DNA from: Amphimedon queenslandica
Taxonomy: Eukaryota > Porifera > Demospongiae > Haplosclerida > Niphatidae
Direction of reading: 5' to 3'
NCBI RefSeq assembly: GCF_000090795.2
Contig: NW_003546251.1
Location: 298,274 to 362,273 of the forward strand
DNA: 64,000 bases
Shown one piece after another: positions 60,908 through 64,000 of this stretch (within the stretch, counting starts at the first letter, position 1; each line of letters starts with the position of its first letter). The translations under genes were made by a program, and so were the position numbers. The notes beneath the pieces were generated by a model. That model was not told where the DNA came from and made no database searches. It saw only the letters and a program-made list of their open reading frames with translations.

Positions 60908-63286
60908 CTAACGAAGCTCAGTTGTAGGACTACCATCATGCTTTCTTTTACGAGAGGAAGGAGGGGGAGGGGTTTGAGGTAGACTGGTCGAGTGGAGCGT
61001 GCTGCTACCACTGGTAGCTCCAGAATTAACAGAGAGAGGATCCTGTACTTCAGAGCCGCCACCACCTCCTGTCAGATCTAGAGACAAAAAAGTAAAATTA
61101 ATACTAATAAAAAATAATAATAATGGTGTCTATTGTACTTTTCTTGTATCACACATACATGCATACATTGCATATGTATACAGAATCTCTATGTGTACCT
61201 GGTAGGTTGATGGGTGCAATGAGAGCTGATGGAGTGATTGGAGGGAATGTAAAGGTTGATCCCAAATTAGGTGAAGATATACCTGATGGAGAGAGAGGAA
61301 GAGAATGAAATTGCACACACATACATGTATATATGATCAGTATGTTATAGAAAGTACTATACATGTACAATTAGATGCCTCTATCAATGGAAGTATCCAT
61401 GTACAATAGATACACAACATAATGTTATATTGGTAGTGGGTTTCTATGCCCATAGATTTACCGTTAGGCATCTCGTTGGACATTGAAAGGGAGAGAGGAT
61501 TAGGTCGAGCCGTTTTGGCCATCCTTCCCTTGGTGGGAGAGAGGAGAGGAGAATTAAAAGCAAAAAACTGATTGTTCAACCCTCCTCCACCACTCATACT
61601 AGTGGGTGTGGTTGGTATCGGAGAAACTATAAAAACGGGAAAAAATAAAACGACGAAAATTGTTAAAAAACTTACAAGTATGCGTCATTAAGAAACCTGG
61701 AGATGGAGGGACTCCACCCGGAAACAACCTTGACATGTACGCCAGCGAATTTGAGCCGGCCATTTGCCCAATGTGGGCGGAGTCGGTGACACTGGTACTA
61801 TTATTATTGTTAGTGTTGACTTGACCTGCTCCGTGAGTAAGTGGTAGCGAGTTACTGCCATACGGAGGAGCCGTCTCGTAAGGAAGGTTAAAAGGCATTA
61901 CCATACCATTCGCTAGCGTTGATTTATGGAGTCCTTGTTGACTCGGCGAAGACATCTGAGACTCTGATTTGACTTCGGTCGACATTGAACCACCTGGGTC
62001 ACCATGTTGGGTGATTTCGGGAAATGGGAAGGCAGTCTGAGGCATGTAACTGTGTCGAGGATAGACGTCTCCGTTAGTGTTCGGCATCCCGCCCCCGTAT
62101 CCAAACCCACCACCTAGTCCTTCACTCATTGGGAGCATTCCACCATTGGAGCCTTGTCTGGGGGTCAGGGGCTGTGGTGTGAAGAGGAACACTCCGTTGC
62201 TCCCAATGAGGGCCGGGGAGGGAGGGTACACGAACGGGGCCTGACCAAAAGGGACGGTGGATGATTGTGCTCCTCTTGAGCTTAGGAAGCAACTCTCCAG
62301 GAGCTCTGCCGCCCTCTGTAGGACGAGATCCTGTTAGGAAAGAGAAGAGAGAATGCGATGATGCATGTACAAGTATGTATGTATGTACTTTTGGTAGTTG
62401 GTCCGGGTCGTCTTGTTGGCGTATCACTCTCTCGATTCTACAGAAACTGTTCTCAAATATTTGATCATCAGGAGCTGAAAGAAAATAGAAAAAGTAAATA
62501 CAATTATTCATTATATATCATCATTATTATTAAATGTATCATTATTGCTATTAGTATTGTATTCTTTCTTTATCATATTACCTGTGTATAAGAATTTCCC
62601 AGGATTGCTGATACAAAACTGAGCCCCAGAGGCACGGAATATTAACGTAACATCAACTTCTCCAGTCATAGTGGCTGGGGGAGTCCTCACAGCAATAGCA
62701 TTGGGACTTAGAACCTATTAGGGAGAGAGAGAGGGAGAGAGAGAGATGGAGGGAGAGAGAGAGGGAGGGAGAGAGAGAGATGGAGGGAGAGAGAGAGGGA
62801 GGGAGAGAGGGAGAGGGAGAGGGAGAGAGGGAGGGAGAGAGAGAGAGAGAGGGTTACATCATTACATTAAATTGTACTTGTATTGATGCCCACAATTAAT
62901 TGCTGCCATGGCTACCACTGCCCACCACAGTGGTTACCATTATTAGTTCATTAATATGTGGCTTGTCTCATCTGTCACTGTCTTGTGCCACAAGAACCCA
63001 TGTCAATGCTTAGCAACTAATGCCATGCACAGTAGCACAGTAGGGCAGACATTATGTGTACTCTCTTATTGACTGCTTCTCTCTCTCTCTTGTTTTTCTT
63101 ACCTCACTCTGAACAGGGACTGTGCCAAATACGATGTCCAATCCTTCAAAGAAGTTAACTCCAATGACAGTTATCCTTGAGCCTCCAGTTGTCCACCCTT
63201 CATTTGGGTATATGCTTACTATACAAGGCTTCCCTAAAGACAGAGGGAGAGAAAGAGAAAGTGAATAGTTATGTATAATTGGATTA

Positions 63287-63321
<35 letters not shown>

Positions 63322-64000
63322 CCTCTTACCATCTCCAACAACATTGTCTCTATAAATAGGTCTCCTCCCGTGTTTTGAGTTATTGTGAACAAACATTGAG
63401 TCAGAGCAAGCAATGGGCTGGCCAGAGACTTTATCAATTTCATACAGAGCAACCTTTAAAAGAGAAGAAGATCATTATATCTCAAGCAAGGTCCTTAATG
63501 ATTTGTGTCTTACTTGAAATCGTCTTCTTGAGTCTTTCGGGTTGCCGGCATTTTTCAAGCAGTTCTGGTTACATTTTGCAAAGATCTTTAACCGAAAACT
63601 AAAAGGCAAGAACATACATATAATTAATATGTGCATGGACTAGATCATAATGTACAAGTAAAGGTCACTCAGTGTCTTTCCCTCCCCTCCTCTCCCTCCC
63701 TCTCTCTCCCACCCACTTATATTGTATTTACACAGACACAGTGAGATACACACCCACAAATACTCCTCATATTACATACAAAATAAGACACTGACAGCCA
63801 TTAAATAGAGGTATCGAATAACCCAACACCAATATACATAGTAGACCATCCCACTGTACATTGTACCAGTAAAGGGGTGTATTGCCCTATGGCTGTATTA
63901 CATACTGAACACAATTTTTTTTAAGTGTGAGGAAGGGAGGGACTGGAGATAGAGGAAGAGTCTCTTCTCATGTGGTTTATAAAATTACAGGCGCATGTTT
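60908..64000 (-). CDS. EBF: EBF/COE (Collier/Olf) transcription factor, partial (5' end outside window)
   Basis: Zinc-containing DNA-binding factor with roles in neural and mesodermal differentiation in animals. Exons in window: 63514-63598, 63330-63453, 63103-63233, 62582-62714, 62389-62474, 61676-62330, 61462-61626, 61199-61282, 60908-61077. The first reads [24 protein letters not shown], the end of the COE DNA-binding domain and its zinc knuckle. [13 protein letters not shown] and the IPT/TIG domain follow ([35 protein letters not shown]). The helix-loop-helix region is [33 protein letters not shown] long Ser/Pro/Gly/Asn-rich transactivation tail ends [15 protein letters not shown]. The DNA-binding domain start lies to the right. 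63602-64000 shows no further exon, only AT-rich and CT-rich intron. Confidence 0.93.

Overview
The window is nuclear DNA of a compact animal genome, most likely a demosponge such as Amphimedon queenslandica. I infer this from short AT-rich introns, metazoan gene families (EBF/COE, KCTD9, NUP214, cyclin J, FAM184, TMEM127), a histone gene ending in a 3' stem-loop, and very short intergenic spacers. No operon, prokaryotic feature, rRNA, tRNA or virus-like element was recognised. One 454-base assembly gap (18861-19314) and one ambiguous base (33633) are present.

Layout, left to right: ZDHHC16-like palmitoyltransferase (-, runs off the left edge); two head-to-head paralogues of a family I do not recognise (3366-4251 -, 4489-5437 +); MATE/SLC47 transporter (-) and MFSD1-like MFS transporter (+); ZCCHC4 rRNA methyltransferase (-) and chaperonin subunit CCT7 (+); SNM1A/DCLRE1A nuclease (-) and cyclin J (+); NUP214 (-) and a single-exon CtBP-like dehydrogenase (+); FAM184 coiled-coil protein (-) and TMEM127-like protein (+); a 101-residue unknown (-) and histone H2B (+); mitoribosomal mS26 (-) and mL46 (+); a membrane-anchored esterase-fold protein (-) and KCTD9 (+); finally EBF/COE (-), which runs off the right edge.

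The main architectural feature is strand alternation. From 3366 onward, 19 genes alternate -,+,-,+ without exception. They form nine consecutive head-to-head pairs whose start codons are only about 130-290 bases apart, and most 3' ends converge within 65-270 bases. Shared bidirectional promoters are therefore likely. The clearest functional match is mS26 with mL46, proteins of the small and large mitochondrial ribosomal subunits.

The second theme is an intronic repeat family: units of about 180 bp with a conserved core, separated by short palindromic linkers. The core is shared, but the palindrome differs between copies (CTATAG-centred, GGCTATAGCC, CCAAAG/CTTTGG). In one intron the linker position holds a 15-copy, 41-bp satellite that is itself an inverted repeat. 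Other items of note are a duplicated terminal exon in KCTD9, two coding minisatellites in NUP214, micro-exons of 14 and 29 nt, a large inverted repeat beside the gap, and three MITE-like elements. Exon limits were derived by hand from splice signals and reading-frame continuity, so individual boundaries may be off by a few bases.
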